From contig NZ_BMSE01000017.1 in NCBI RefSeq assembly GCF_014648995.1, forward strand, positions 124,001-188,000: DNA of 64,000 nt, written 5' to 3'. The notes beneath the pieces are model-generated. The model saw only the letters and a program-made list of their open reading frames with translations. It was not told the origin of the DNA and made no database searches. Source of the DNA: Streptomyces massasporeus (GTDB lineage Bacteria; Actinomycetota; Actinomycetes; Streptomycetales; Streptomycetaceae). Positions 27,772 through 37,635 of the stretch are shown here, piece by piece (positions within the stretch are counted from its first letter, which is position 1; each line of letters starts with the position of its first letter). Made by a program: the position numbers and the translations under genes.

Positions 27772-28111
27772 GACCTTGACGATAGGTTCCCCGAGGAACC
27801 GAAGGAACCATCCACCCCTGTGAGACACGCCCTCTTGCCAGGTGGGCACCGGTGTTGCTGGGGCCACCGCCTATGACGCGAAGCCGGACGCGCCCGCACC
27901 CGCGTACGGCGAGAAGGGGCCGTGTCGGGGGGTCCGCCCGCAGCGGTTGGCGCGTCAACGCCAGTCAGTCGGCATGAGGGTCCATCGCGCCGTTCCGAGG
28001 ACGGACACCCCCCGGCGCGGCCCCGCCCCACACCCAACGGTCAGGCGAAGACGCGCACCCCCACAGCCCGCCGCAGGCAGACGCACCACCCGAACAGCCC
28101 CACCCGAACGC
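27772..28111. other. Intergenic region upstream of the MDR oxidoreductase
   Basis: About 340 bp lie between the oxidoreductase start and the malic-enzyme terminator. They should hold the oxidoreductase promoter. I see only GC-rich sequence with CACC/CGCC runs and no convincing operator, RNA or small gene. Confidence 0.4.
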
Positions 28112-28149
28112 AAAAATGTGGCCCCGCCCGATCCCGGGCGGGGCCACAT
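28112..28149 (-). terminator. Intrinsic terminator of the malic enzyme gene
   Basis: A perfect 15-bp stem (ATGTGGCCCCGCCCG at 28116-28130, its complement at 28135-28149) has the 4-base loop ATCC. On the minus strand it is followed by TTTTT. It lies 22 bp beyond the malic enzyme stop. Confidence 0.92.
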
Positions 28150-28170
28150 CACACCAACGTCAGGTCGGCC

Positions 28171-29403
28171 TCAGCGCCGCGCCACACCCTCGGCCCGAGC
28201 AGCCGCCGCCACCGCGGCCGTGACCGCCGGCGCGACCCGCTCGTCGAACGGCGACGGAATGACGTAGTCGGCCGCGAGATCGTCTCCGACCACAGCGGCC
28301 AGCGCCTCCGCGGCGGCCAGCTTCATCCCCTCGGTGATACGGGAGGCCCGCACCTGCAGCGCCCCCGCGAAGATCCCGGGGAACGCCAGCACGTTGTTGA
28401 TCTGGTTCGGGAAGTCCGACCGGCCGGTCGCGACGACCGCCGCGTACTTGTGCGCGACCTCGGGATGCACCTCGGGGTTCGGGTTCGCCATGGCGAAGAC
28501 GAACGCGCCCTTGGCCATCGTCGCCACCGCGGACTCCGCGACCGTGCCGCCGGAGACGCCGATGAACACATCGGCTCCCTCCAGCGCCGCTTCCAGCGAC
28601 CCGGTGATCCCGGCCTTGTTCGTGAACCCGGCCAGATCCTGCTTCACCGGCGTGAGGTCGTCCCGGTCCGCCGACACGACACCCTTGCGGTCGGCCACCG
28701 CGACATCCCCGATCCCGGCCTCGACCAGCATCTTGGCGATGGCGACACCCGCCGCACCGGCGCCGGAGATGACGGCCCGCAGCTCCCCCAGCGCCCGCCC
28801 GCTCAGCCGCGCGGCGTTCCGCAGGGCGGCCAGCGTCACCACGGCCGTCCCGTGCTGGTCGTCGTGGAAGACCGGGATGTCCAGCCGCTCCTGGAGCTTG
28901 CGCTCGACCTCGAAGCACCGGGGTGCCGAGATGTCCTCCAGATTGACGCCGCCGAACGACGGCGCGAGCCGCACCACGGTCTCGACGATCTCGTCGACGT
29001 CCGTGCAGGCCAGGGCGATCGGAACAGCGTCCACGCCACCGAACTGCTTGAAAAGGATCGCCTTGCCCTCCATCACCGGGAGGGAGGCTTCGGGCCCGAT
29101 GTCACCGAGGCCCAGCACGGCCGTACCGTCCGTCACGACGGCCACGACCGACGACTTCCACGTGTAATCGTGCACGAGCTCCGGCTGCTCCGCGATCGCG
29201 CTGCACACCTTCGCGACGCCGGGCGTGTACGCCAGGGACAGGTCGTCCTTGTCACGGACCGGCACGGTGGCCTGCACAGCCATCTTGCCGCCGCGGTGCA
29301 GCGCGAACGCCGGGTCGAAGGAGTCGAGGGGCTCCGCACTGCCCTCGTGCTCCGTATCGCCGGTCTTGCTCTCGCTGCGAGGATTGACGATCTCCGCTGC
29401 CAC
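28171..29403 (-). CDS. NAD(P)-dependent malic enzyme (malate oxidoreductase, decarboxylating)
   Basis: This 410-residue bacterial malic enzyme lacks the phosphotransacetylase extension of MaeB. Visible family motifs are LSLAYTPGVAKVC, VTDGTAVLGLGDIGP, GGVNLEDISAPRCFEVE, DIPVFHDDQHGTAVV (metal/malate site) and the nucleotide loop ISGAGAAGVAIAKML. It converts malate to pyruvate and CO2, linking the TCA cycle to pyruvate and NAD(P)H supply. The start is GTG 29403 with AAGGGG upstream. It diverges from the amino-acid ABC operon across a 625-bp region and ends at a strong terminator. Confidence 0.94.
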   Translation of the reverse strand: MAAEIVNPRSESKTGDTEHEGSAEPLDSFDPAFALHRGGKMAVQATVPVRDKDDLSLAYTPGVAKVCSAIAEQPELVHDYTWKSSVVAVVTDGTAVLGLGDIGPEASLPVMEGKAILFKQFGGVDAVPIALACTDVDEIVETVVRLAPSFGGVNLEDISAPRCFEVERKLQERLDIPVFHDDQHGTAVVTLAALRNAARLSGRALGELRAVISGAGAAGVAIAKMLVEAGIGDVAVADRKGVVSADRDDLTPVKQDLAGFTNKAGITGSLEAALEGADVFIGVSGGTVAESAVATMAKGAFVFAMANPNPEVHPEVAHKYAAVVATGRSDFPNQINNVLAFPGIFAGALQVRASRITEGMKLAAAEALAAVVGDDLAADYVIPSPFDERVAPAVTAAVAAAARAEGVARR

Positions 29404-30028
29404 TTCGTTTTACCCCTTAAATCTTCATTGTTTTGAGGGTGGCCACTCCTGGTGAGGGGTGGGCGGGCACCGCGTAGGCCCATGTCGTGCTGGTACGTGT
29501 ATACGTACGGGCGCGTACGCGACGGGCGCGCCGCACACGCGCCCTGAGCCCCGGATGAGGGGTGTAAAGACCCTTCTTACCGGACGGACGGCATCGGGGA
29601 CGAGTCCATAACGCGAAGGTCACATGACGTCGCCCCGACGCTTCGTCCAAAATCGGGACAAGACCTGGACAAACGAGCCACAACCACTCAAGCATCGGCG
29701 AAGCCTGCGGCCCCCGTATGGAAATCCCGGGATTTACCGAAGATCTTCCTGCCGGAAGGGGTGATTCCTATAGAAGGTCCGGCCGTGATGTACCGGAGTG
29801 GTGCGGTTCGGGGGTCGCCCGTTATCCGATTTTGACATGGCTGGCCCCCAGAATCGCGCAGTCCGAATGGCAAGATGCCGTAATCACACGAGGTCGCGAC
29901 ACTCGAAGAGGTGTGCTCTCGTCGACCCACGGCACTGCCGAACCCTTCGGCGTGCCGCGGCCGTGCCGAACCCATCGGCGGCGGCCCGCCCCATCGGCAA
30001 CTCCACCCATCCGCCGGAGGAACCCACC
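29404..30028. promoter_or_regulatory. Long divergent intergenic region between malic enzyme and the ABC operon, with a perfect 14-bp palindrome
   Basis: These 625 bp hold two promoters and probably a long leader for the ABC operon. The clearest element is AAATCCCGGGATTT at 29722-29735, a perfect palindrome in AT-richer surroundings, suitable as an operator. A GTACG-rich stretch (about 29495-29520) forms overlapping short inverted repeats. TTGACA near 29834-29839 could be a -35 box. I see no RNA gene or convincing ORF. Confidence 0.5.
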
Positions 30029-30979
30029 ATGACCGCAAGCTCCACCCGTCGTACGACCGCCGCGCACTCCCGGCTAGCAGCGGTCGGTGCGATCGCGGTC
30101 GCAGGCGCGCTGATGCTCACCGGATGCGGTGACCAGACCAAGGACACCGGCTCGAGCGACACCGCGGCCTCGGCCCCGCTCGCCGACAAGCTGCCGCAGG
30201 CCATCCGCGACAAGGGTGTCATCAAGGTCGGCTCCGACATCGCCTACGCCCCGGTCGAGTTCAAGGACGGCTCCGGCAAGGTCGTCGGCATCGACCCGGA
30301 CCTCGCCGCCGCCATGGGCAAGCAGCTCGGGGTCGACTTCCAGTTCGAGAACGGTACGTTCGACACGCTGATCACGGGTCTGCGCTCCAAGCGGTACGAC
30401 CTCGCCATGTCCGCGATGACCGACACCAAGGACCGCCAGGAGGGCATCGACTCCGACACCGGCAAGAAGGTCGGCGAAGGCGTCGACTTCGTGGACTACT
30501 TCACCGCCGGTGTGTCGATCTACACCAAGAAGGGCGACGACCAGGGCATCAAGACCTGGTCGGACCTGTGCGGCAAGAAGATCGTGCTGCAGCGCGGCAC
30601 GGTCTCCGAGGACCTCGCCAAGGCCGAGTCGAAGAAGTGCCCGGCCGGCAAGAAGATCGCCATCGAGGCCTTCGACAACGACCAGCAGGCCCAGACCCGT
30701 CTGCGCGCCGGCGGCGCCGACGCCGGCTCGTCCGACTTCCCGGTCGCCGCGTACGCGGTGAAGACCTCCGGCGGCGGCAAGGACTTCCAGCTGGTCGGCG
30801 AGCAGGTCGAGGCCGCCCCGTACGGCATCGCGGTCGCCAAGAACCAGACGGAGCTGCGGGACGCCCTCAAGGCCGCACTCGACGCGCTCATCAAGAACGG
30901 CGAGTACGAGAAGATCATGAAGAAGTGGGGCGTCACGGACGGCTCCATCGACGCGGCCACCATCAACGGCGGCAAGTGA
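30029..30979 (+). CDS. Glutamate/polar-amino-acid ABC transporter substrate-binding lipoprotein
   Basis: This 316-residue type-3 solute-binding protein has a lipoprotein signal: basic SSTRRTTAAHSR, hydrophobic LAAVGAIAVAGALM, and lipobox LTGC around residue 33. The mature domain has IKVGSDIAYAPVEFKDGSGKVVGIDPDLAAAMGKQLG and FDTLITGLRSKRYDLAMSAMTDT, diagnostic of the glutamate/glutamine-binding (GltI/HisJ) family. It is anchored outside the membrane and delivers substrate to the permease and ATPase encoded next. A GGAGGA site lies 8 bp before the ATG. Confidence 0.93.
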   Translation: MTASSTRRTTAAHSRLAAVGAIAVAGALMLTGCGDQTKDTGSSDTAASAPLADKLPQAIRDKGVIKVGSDIAYAPVEFKDGSGKVVGIDPDLAAAMGKQLGVDFQFENGTFDTLITGLRSKRYDLAMSAMTDTKDRQEGIDSDTGKKVGEGVDFVDYFTAGVSIYTKKGDDQGIKTWSDLCGKKIVLQRGTVSEDLAKAESKKCPAGKKIAIEAFDNDQQAQTRLRAGGADAGSSDFPVAAYAVKTSGGGKDFQLVGEQVEAAPYGIAVAKNQTELRDALKAALDALIKNGEYEKIMKKWGVTDGSIDAATINGGK

Positions 30980-31011
30980 CCGCAGCGCAGCGGCACTGAA
31001 AGGCAACACCC

Positions 31012-31953
31012 GTGACTGTTGACATCGACAAGACGCCGGCCGACACGCCCCCGGCCGGACCGGAGGCCATCAAGGCCATCCCGGTCCGGCACTACGGGCG
31101 GTACGTCTCCGCCGTCGTCGCCATCGCCCTGCTGGTCGGGGTCGTCTACGCGTTCTCCCAGGGAAAGATCAACTGGGGCGCGATCCCGGACTACTTCTTC
31201 GACGACCGCATCCTGGACGGCGTCGGCAAGACGCTCCTGCTGACCGTGCTGTCCATGGTGATCGGCATCGTCGGCGGCGTCATGCTCGCCGTGATGCGCC
31301 TGTCGAAGAACCCGGTGACCTCGTCGATCGCGTGGTTCTACATCTGGTTCTTCCGCGGCACCCCGGTCCTGGTGCAGCTGATCGTCTGGTTCAACCTGGG
31401 CCTGGTCTTCGAGTACATCAACCTCGGGCCGTTCTACAAGGACGAGTGGTCGGACTTCATGACCCCGTTCCTGACGGCACTGCTGGGCCTCGGCCTCAAC
31501 GAGGCCGCGTACATGGCGGAGATCTGCCGGGCCGGTCTGCTCTCGGTCGACGAGGGCCAGACCGAGGCGTCGCACGCGCTGGGCATGAGCCATTCCAAGA
31601 CGCTGCGCCGGATCGTCATCCCGCAGGCGATGCGCGTGATCGTGCCGCCGACGGGCAACGAGGTCATCAACATGCTGAAGACGACCTCGCTGGTCTCGGT
31701 CGTCCAGTACCCCGAGCTGCTGCGCGCGGCTCAGGACATCGGCCAGACCTCCGGCGCGCCGGCCGAGATGCTGTTCCTGGCGGCGGCCTGGTACCTGCTG
31801 ATGACGTCGATCTTCAGCATCGGCCAGTACTACCTGGAGCGGTACTACGCGCGTGGTTCGAGCCGGTCGCTGCCGGCCACGCCGTTCCAGAAGATCAAGG
31901 CGAACCTGCTGTCCCTGTCCAACCGCTCGGCGTCGACGGGAGGCACCGCATGA
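31012..31953 (+). CDS. Polar-amino-acid ABC transporter permease (single-gene permease of HisMQ/GlnP type)
   Basis: This 313-residue permease has a cytosolic N-terminus of about 30 residues, then five or so membrane helices. The EAA loop [35 protein letters not shown] contacts the ATPase. The segment [18 protein letters not shown] is typical of polar-amino-acid permeases. Only one permease gene is present, so it probably forms a homodimer. The start is GTG at 31012, 32 bp after the binding-protein stop. Its end overlaps the ATPase start (ATGA), which fixes the operon. Confidence 0.94.
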   Translation: MTVDIDKTPADTPPAGPEAIKAIPVRHYGRYVSAVVAIALLVGVVYAFSQGKINWGAIPDYFFDDRILDGVGKTLLLTVLSMVIGIVGGVMLAVMRLSKNPVTSSIAWFYIWFFRGTPVLVQLIVWFNLGLVFEYINLGPFYKDEWSDFMTPFLTALLGLGLNEAAYMAEICRAGLLSVDEGQTEASHALGMSHSKTLRRIVIPQAMRVIVPPTGNEVINMLKTTSLVSVVQYPELLRAAQDIGQTSGAPAEMLFLAAAWYLLMTSIFSIGQYYLERYYARGSSRSLPATPFQKIKANLLSLSNRSASTGGTA

Positions 31954-32711
31954 CCGCCATGGTCAAGGCCGAGGGCGTTCACAAGTCCTTCGGTCCCGTA
32001 GAGGTCCTCAAGGGGATCGACCTGGAGGTGAAGTCCGGCGAGGTGTTCTGCCTCATCGGCCCCTCCGGCTCCGGCAAGTCGACCTTCCTGAGGTGCATCA
32101 ACCACCTGGAGAAGATCAACGCCGGTCGTCTGTACGTCGACGGCGATCTGGTCGGCTACCGGCAGAAGGGCGACAAGCTCTACGAGCTGAAGGACAGCGA
32201 GGTCGCGGTCAAGCGCCGGGACATCGGCATGGTCTTCCAGCGCTTCAACCTGTTCCCGCACATGACGTCCGTGGAGAACGTCATGGAGGCGCCGGTCCAG
32301 GTCAAGGGCGTGAGCAGGGGCAAGGCCCGCGAGCGCGCCCTGGAGCTGCTGGACCGGGTGGGCCTGGCCGACAAGGCGGGCAACTACCCCTCCCAGCTCT
32401 CCGGCGGTCAGCAGCAGCGCGTCGCCATCGCCCGGGCGCTGGCCATGGACCCAAAGCTGATGCTGTTCGACGAGCCGACCTCGGCGCTGGACCCGGAGCT
32501 GGTGGGTGACGTCCTGGACGTCATGCGCGACCTGGCCGAGTCCGGCATGACGATGATCGTCGTCACCCACGAGATGGGCTTCGCCCGCGAGGTGGGCGAC
32601 AGCCTCGTCTTCATGGACGGCGGTGTGGTGGTCGAATCCGGTCACCCGCGCGAGGTGCTGACGAACCCGCAGCACGAGCGGACGAAGTCGTTCCTGTCCA
32701 AGGTGCTCTGA
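31950..32711 (+). CDS. Polar-amino-acid ABC transporter ATP-binding protein
   Basis: This 253-residue ATPase has Walker [11 protein letters not shown]-loop [11 protein letters not shown], signature [15 protein letters not shown], Walker [13 protein letters not shown] and the H-loop VVTHEMGFA. It is a GlnQ/HisP-type component that energises the permease. A 20-residue insertion ([24 protein letters not shown]) before the Q-loop is common in this subfamily. It is the last gene of the operon, followed by a strong hairpin terminator. Confidence 0.95.
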   Translation: MTAMVKAEGVHKSFGPVEVLKGIDLEVKSGEVFCLIGPSGSGKSTFLRCINHLEKINAGRLYVDGDLVGYRQKGDKLYELKDSEVAVKRRDIGMVFQRFNLFPHMTSVENVMEAPVQVKGVSRGKARERALELLDRVGLADKAGNYPSQLSGGQQQRVAIARALAMDPKLMLFDEPTSALDPELVGDVLDVMRDLAESGMTMIVVTHEMGFAREVGDSLVFMDGGVVVESGHPREVLTNPQHERTKSFLSKVL

Positions 32712-32725
32712 CGGTACGCACGGCG

Positions 32726-32758
32726 AGGGGGCGGTACGGAATCTCCGTACCGCCCCCT
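32726..32758. terminator. Perfect 15-bp hairpin after the ABC operon
   Basis: AGGGGGCGGTACGGA (32726-32740) pairs with its full complement (32744-32758) around loop ATC. It serves the plus-strand ABC operon and, being symmetric, could also end the minus-strand methyltransferase transcript. The + strand continues with TC rather than a T-run. Confidence 0.85.
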
Positions 32759-32759
32759 T

Positions 32760-33476
32760 CGTGCGCGCTGCTTCACGGCCAGCAGCAGGGTGTCCGAGGG
32801 CGAGCACCACACGGGCCTGGCCTCGCCGAACCCCTTCTCGCGCAGCACGCGCGCGTGCCACTGGACCGAGGGCAGGTCGCCCTCCGCATGCTCGCCGTAG
32901 ATCTCGTAACGCCGGGCCGTGGGTTCGGCGGGAACGGGGTCCTTCGCCGCGAGCTGCCACCACCCGGCCCAGTCGAGGATGCCGTCCCGCTTGGCCTGAT
33001 CCATGCGGGTGTGCCGCTGCGCCCGCTCCGCCGCGTTGATCCGGGGCGTCGTCTCGTCGATCATGTGGTCCGCGTTCATGAAGACACCGCCGGCGCGGAC
33101 GAGTCCCGCGACCTGGCCGTAGAGGTCCGCGAGGGGTTCCCGGTGCAGCCAGTGCAGGGCCGTCGCGGTCAGGACGGCGTCGTACGCGTCGTACGCGTCG
33201 TACGGCAGCTTCGCCGGCCAGTCGGGGTCCTTGAGGTCGGCGGTGACCAGACGGACCCGGTCGTCGCCCGCGAAGGTGCCCTCGGCGATGGCGAGGAGCG
33301 CCGGGTCGAGGTCGACACCGGTGCTGGTGGCGTCCGGGAAGCGGGCGAGCAGCCGGGCGGTGATGCTGCCCGTGCCGCAGGCGAGGTCGAGGACGCGCGG
33401 GGCGGTGCTGCCGGTCCCAGCTCTCCTGCCAGGCGTGCCAGTCGGCGGTGGCCGTCGTGATGTCGGCGTCCGTCAT
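32760..33476 (-). pseudogene. Frameshifted class I SAM-dependent methyltransferase
   Basis: The ATG at 33476 opens MTDADITTATADWHAWQESW, then the frame turns to arginine-rich nonsense. The methyltransferase core continues in the +1 frame from about 33418: RVLDLACGTGSITARLL (SAM loop), GVDLDPALLAIAEG, a DAVLTATALHWLHREPLADLYGQ motif, and NADHMIDETTPRINAAERAQRHTRMDQAKRDGILDWAGWW to the C-terminal LLLAVKQR near 32765. No stop follows there; the frame reads on through the terminator hairpin to 32642, antisense to the ABC ATPase. An N-terminal frameshift and a lost stop argue for decay, though a sequencing indel could explain the first. Confidence 0.75.
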
Positions 33477-33565
33477 CGAGCCCCTCCCTCGTAATACCCT
33501 GGAAGCACCATCAGCTGTTACAAATGCACACCCCCGACGAAAAAGCCCCTCCGTAAGGACTACAA

Positions 33566-34225
33566 GTGGAACTGGCCTATTACTCGGACTACGCCGTGCG
33601 CCTCGTCAACACCGAGGAACCGGCCCGGGGCAAGGACGCCCTGACGTCGGTCGAGGCCGTCCGCGATCTGTTCGGGCCCAGCCAGTCGGCGGCCCGCCGC
33701 GCCACCGACGCGGACGTGACCCGCTTCCGCGCGGTCCGGGCCCGGCTGCGCGCGGTCTTCGAGGCCGCCGACTCGGGCGACGAGAGGCTCGCCGTCGACC
33801 TGCTGAACTCGCTGCTGCTGGAGTTCCCGGTGAGCCCGCAGATCTCGGGGCACGACTTCCGTGACGACGACGGCCGCCCCCTGTGGCACATGCACCTGGC
33901 GGACCACCCGTCGAACGCCACCGCGGGCTACGCGGCGATCGCGGCGATGGGCCTGGCGTTCCACCTGACCGAGCACGGCGCGGACCGTCTCGGCCTGTGC
34001 GAGGCCGCGCCCTGCCGCAACGCCTATCTCGACACCTCCACCAACCGCTCCCGGCGCTACTGCTCCGACCGCTGCGCGACCCGGGCCAACGTGGCCGCCT
34101 ACCGCGCCCGCAAACGCCTGGAGGCCGCCCGGCCCGACCTGCCCGAGAAGACGGGCCTGGCCGCCGACAGCGCCCAGCCGAGCAGCGCCCAGGGCGACCG
34201 CCCGTCCGACCTGCGCGGCCGGTAG
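33566..34225 (+). CDS. CGNR zinc-finger / ABATE-domain regulator
   Basis: This 219-residue protein has an N-terminal ABATE domain (YYSDYAVRLVNTEEPARGKDALTSVEAVRDLF, putative ligand-binding) and a C-terminal CGNR zinc finger. The finger reads LCEAAPCRNAYLDTSTNRSRRYCSDRCATRANVAAYRARKR, with four cysteines in the CX3-4C...CX3C pattern. Such proteins are presumed transcription factors. The start is GTG 33566 with TAAGGA upstream. The 3' end overlaps the convergent sodX gene by 127 bp, so the two transcripts are mutually antisense. The targets are unknown, and its position beside sod genes is not proof of a link. Confidence 0.88.
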   Translation: MELAYYSDYAVRLVNTEEPARGKDALTSVEAVRDLFGPSQSAARRATDADVTRFRAVRARLRAVFEAADSGDERLAVDLLNSLLLEFPVSPQISGHDFRDDDGRPLWHMHLADHPSNATAGYAAIAAMGLAFHLTEHGADRLGLCEAAPCRNAYLDTSTNRSRRYCSDRCATRANVAAYRARKRLEAARPDLPEKTGLAADSAQPSSAQGDRPSDLRGR

Positions 34226-34542
34226 CGGAACCGGACCCGCCCCAGTACCAGGTCGTCGGGCACGACGCCGTAGTCGGTGCTGTCGCCGCCGGCGTACGCG
34301 TTGTCCCCGAGCACCCACCAGCCGCTCTCGCGCCGCTGGGCGACCCGCTTGACGACCAGCAGGTCCTGCTGGAAGGGGTGCCGCAGCACGACGACGTCCC
34401 CGGGCCTGACCCGGGCGCCGTAATGCACCAGGAGCCGGTCCCCGTGGTACAGCGTGGGCACCATGGACGGCCCGGTCACCTCGGCCACCCCGAAGGGCGG
34501 GGCCGGCCTCCCCCGCTCGGACTCCTGCGACAGCTCCGGCAT
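34099..34542 (-). CDS. sodX: Nickel-type superoxide dismutase maturation protease SodX (S26 family)
   Basis: This 147-residue signal-peptidase-like protease has Ser26 in VTGPSMVPT and Lys65 in LLVVKRV as the catalytic dyad. VLGDNAYAGGDSTDYG is the conserved GDN box. It lacks the usual N-terminal membrane anchor, so it acts in the cytoplasm. It removes the N-terminal leader of SodN to expose the nickel-binding histidine. The ATG at 34542 has a GGGGAGG site. It diverges from sodN across 145 bp, the standard arrangement. The C-terminal 40 residues overlap the CGNR gene antisense. Confidence 0.93.
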   Translation of the reverse strand: MPELSQESERGRPAPPFGVAEVTGPSMVPTLYHGDRLLVHYGARVRPGDVVVLRHPFQQDLLVVKRVAQRRESGWWVLGDNAYAGGDSTDYGVVPDDLVLGRVRFRYRPRRSDGRSPWALLGWALSAARPVFSGRSGRAASRRLRAR

Positions 34543-34687
34543 CACCCGGCACCTCCCCGGTTCTTCCTCCACCAGTCTCAGTCTCACCCCGGACTTTTGT
34601 CCTAAGCCCATGGGGGCACCCGCGAAAAGCCGTCCCTCACGGAGTAATGTCCCCTGTGAGAAGACGATCACGAGGAAGGAATGCTCC

Positions 34688-35083
34688 ATGCTTTCCCGCC
34701 TGTTTGCCCCCAAGGTCAAGGTCAGTGCCCACTGCGACCTTCCCTGCGGTGTGTACGACCCCGCCCAGGCCCGCATCGAGGCGGAGTCGGTGAAGGCCGT
34801 GCAGGAGAAGATGGCCGCCAACGACGACCCGCACTTCCAGGCGCGCGCCACCGTCATCAAGGAGCAGCGCGCCGAGCTCGCGAAGCACCACGTCTCGGTG
34901 CTCTGGAGCGACTACTTCAAGCCCCCGCACTTCGAGAAGTACCCGGAGCTGCACCAGCTGGTCAACGACGCCCTGAAGGCCCTCTCGGCCGCCAAGGGCT
35001 CGACCGACCCGGCGACCGGTCAGAAGGCGCTGGACTACATCGCCCAGATCGACAAGATCTTCTGGGAGACCAAGAAGGCCTGA
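34688..35083 (+). CDS. sodN: Nickel-containing superoxide dismutase
   Basis: This 131-residue precursor has a 14-residue leader (MLSRLFAPKVKVSA) that is cut off so that His becomes residue 1 of the mature enzyme. The nickel hook HCDLPCGVYDP follows, with the ligands His1, Cys2 and Cys6 and the Tyr9 gate. The remainder is the four-helix bundle that forms the hexamer. It converts superoxide to peroxide and oxygen in the cytoplasm. A strong AGGAAGGA site precedes the ATG, and a hairpin terminator follows. Nickel-dependent expression is established for Streptomyces sodN; I did not find a clear Nur box here. Confidence 0.98.
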   Translation: MLSRLFAPKVKVSAHCDLPCGVYDPAQARIEAESVKAVQEKMAANDDPHFQARATVIKEQRAELAKHHVSVLWSDYFKPPHFEKYPELHQLVNDALKALSAAKGSTDPATGQKALDYIAQIDKIFWETKKA

Positions 35084-35098
35084 TCGCCTTCGTACGGT

Positions 35099-35133
35099 GA
35101 AGGGGCCCGACCGCGAACCGGTCGGGCCCCTTC
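35099..35133. terminator. Bidirectional terminator between sodN and the small membrane-protein gene
   Basis: A perfect 15-bp stem (GAAGGGGCCCGACCG at 35099-35113, complement at 35119-35133) has loop CGAAC. It lies between two convergent genes. Confidence 0.88.
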
Positions 35134-35146
35134 GTCGTGCGCGCTC

Positions 35147-35371
35147 TCAGTGGAGCTGAGGGACGATCAGGTAGATCCCGTACGCCACCACGGCCGCGCA
35201 GGCGAGGAAGCACAGGGTGGCCTGGCCGAGGCCGAGGGCGGAGGTGCCGCCCTGCTGTGCGCGGGCGCCCTCCAGGCGGGCGAGGCCGAGGGCGAAGACG
35301 ACGACCACGGCGACCGTGACGCCGACGCTCACCGTGGCGACCTCGCCGAGTGCGGTCCAGTCCAGATGCAT
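35147..35371 (-). CDS. Small membrane protein downstream of pit
   Basis: This 74-residue protein has two membrane helices (VATVSVGVTVAVVVVFALGLARL and LGQATLCFLACAAVVAYGIYLIV) joined by a short charged loop. It starts 17 bp after the phosphate transporter stop and is probably the second gene of that operon. Similar two-helix proteins accompany pit genes in other streptomycetes, so a transporter-accessory role is plausible but unproven. Confidence 0.82.
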   Translation of the reverse strand: MHLDWTALGEVATVSVGVTVAVVVVFALGLARLEGARAQQGGTSALGLGQATLCFLACAAVVAYGIYLIVPQLH

Positions 35372-35387
35372 GTCCTGCTCCCGTCGT

Positions 35388-36542
<1,155 letters not shown>

Positions 36543-36647
36543 TCCTGAATGCAAACAAGCGCAGGCCAATGGACGTGGAACGGTGCGGCAAGGGCAGGTC
36601 AAGGTTCACGCAGGTGGCGGTCACGCGGCCCCTCTACGATCGCGCCC

Positions 36648-37382
36648 ATGAGGATCAGCTGGACGTACGCCTTCATCGACCGCCCGCGTGAGGCCTTCGG
36701 CGCCGCCTGCGACTTCTGGACGGCCGTCACGGACACCCGCCTGTCCGAACTGCGCGGAGAACACGACGAGTTCGTCACCCTGCTGCCCGACGGCGCCGAC
36801 GCGTGCCTGAAGGTGCAGGCGGTCGGTCCGGATTCCGGGGGTGCGCACATCGACTTCTGTGTGGACGACGTACCGGAGTTCGCCGCCACGGCGGTGCGGC
36901 TCGGTGCGGGCGTGGTGGCCGATCTGGGGTCGCTCGTCGTGCTGCGCTCGCCCGGCGGGCAGTTGTTCTGCGCGGACCCGTGGCGTGGGCAGTCGTCGCG
37001 GCCGGGTGTGGTGCGGGGCAGCCGGCTCGACCAGGTGTGCGTGGACGTCCCGGCCCCGGCCTTCGACAGGGAAGTCGCCTTCTGGAGCGCGCTGCTCGAC
37101 GGCTGGGAGTCGCGGCCGGGCTCCCGTGCGGAGTTCCACGTGGTCGAGCCGCCGCCCGGCCTGCCGGTCCGTCTGCTCCTGCAACGCCTCGCCGAGGAAC
37201 GCCCGGCCTCCGCCCACCTCGACCTCGCCTGCGCGGACGTCCCGGCGACCCGGGCACGGCACGAGGAGCTCGGGGCCGCCTTCGTGGCCGCATTCCCCGG
37301 CTGGACGGTCATGCGCGACCCGGCGGGCGGCACGTACTGCCTGACGACCCGCGACCCGGCGACGGGCGGGCGGGGCGGTTAG
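36648..37382 (+). CDS. VOC (glyoxalase/bleomycin-resistance) superfamily protein, two VOC modules
   Basis: This 244-residue protein has two tandem VOC units. The first runs from YAFIDRPREAFGAACDFWTAVTD to VVLRSPGGQLFCADPW, and the second from DQVCVDVPAPAFDREVAFWSALLDGW to VMRDPAGGTYCLTTRDP. The metal-binding His/Glu set is incomplete by eye (HIDFCV and HLDLAC supply His residues). The ATG at 36648 is the first one at which homology begins. Functions of such proteins range from glyoxalases to binding proteins, so none is assigned. It is transcribed divergently from pit. Confidence 0.85.
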   Translation: MRISWTYAFIDRPREAFGAACDFWTAVTDTRLSELRGEHDEFVTLLPDGADACLKVQAVGPDSGGAHIDFCVDDVPEFAATAVRLGAGVVADLGSLVVLRSPGGQLFCADPWRGQSSRPGVVRGSRLDQVCVDVPAPAFDREVAFWSALLDGWESRPGSRAEFHVVEPPPGLPVRLLLQRLAEERPASAHLDLACADVPATRARHEELGAAFVAAFPGWTVMRDPAGGTYCLTTRDPATGGRGG

Positions 37383-37409
37383 GGAGTTCCTGACACATCT
37401 CCGAGCCCC

Positions 37410-37634
37410 CTAGGGGGTGGTGGCGTACGCGCAGGCCCGGGGTGTCGGGCAGGGCGGCAGATGCTGCGCGTCGCCGGGGTCCGTTTGTTCCCAGACGTAC
37501 GGGCCCGGTGGCTGCGTCGAGTCCTGCATCCACAGCGTCAGCCCGCCTGCTACGGCCACGACCAGCGCCCACACGACCACGACCAGACGCCCCACGGTGC
37601 GGCGCCGCTCCCCCGGTATGCCCATGCCGTACAC
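37410..37634 (-). CDS. Small single-pass membrane protein
   Basis: This 74-residue protein (GTG 37634) or 71-residue protein (ATG 37625) has one membrane helix (LVVVVWALVVAVAGGLTLWM) after a basic cytosolic start, with a Pro-rich extracytoplasmic tail. It begins directly after the stop of the upstream sigma-factor gene (1-bp gap), suggesting coupling. A membrane partner could in principle be an anti-sigma factor, but it has no zinc-binding anti-sigma motif. The function is unknown. Confidence 0.65.
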   Translation of the reverse strand: MYGMGIPGERRRTVGRLVVVVWALVVAVAGGLTLWMQDSTQPPGPYVWEQTDPGDAQHLPPCPTPRACAYATTP

Positions 37635-37635
37635 G

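Noticed and set aside
32642-33079. The 145-residue frame as an independent small protein
   Set aside because: Its sequence is the C-terminal part of the methyltransferase, so it belongs to the frameshifted gene.
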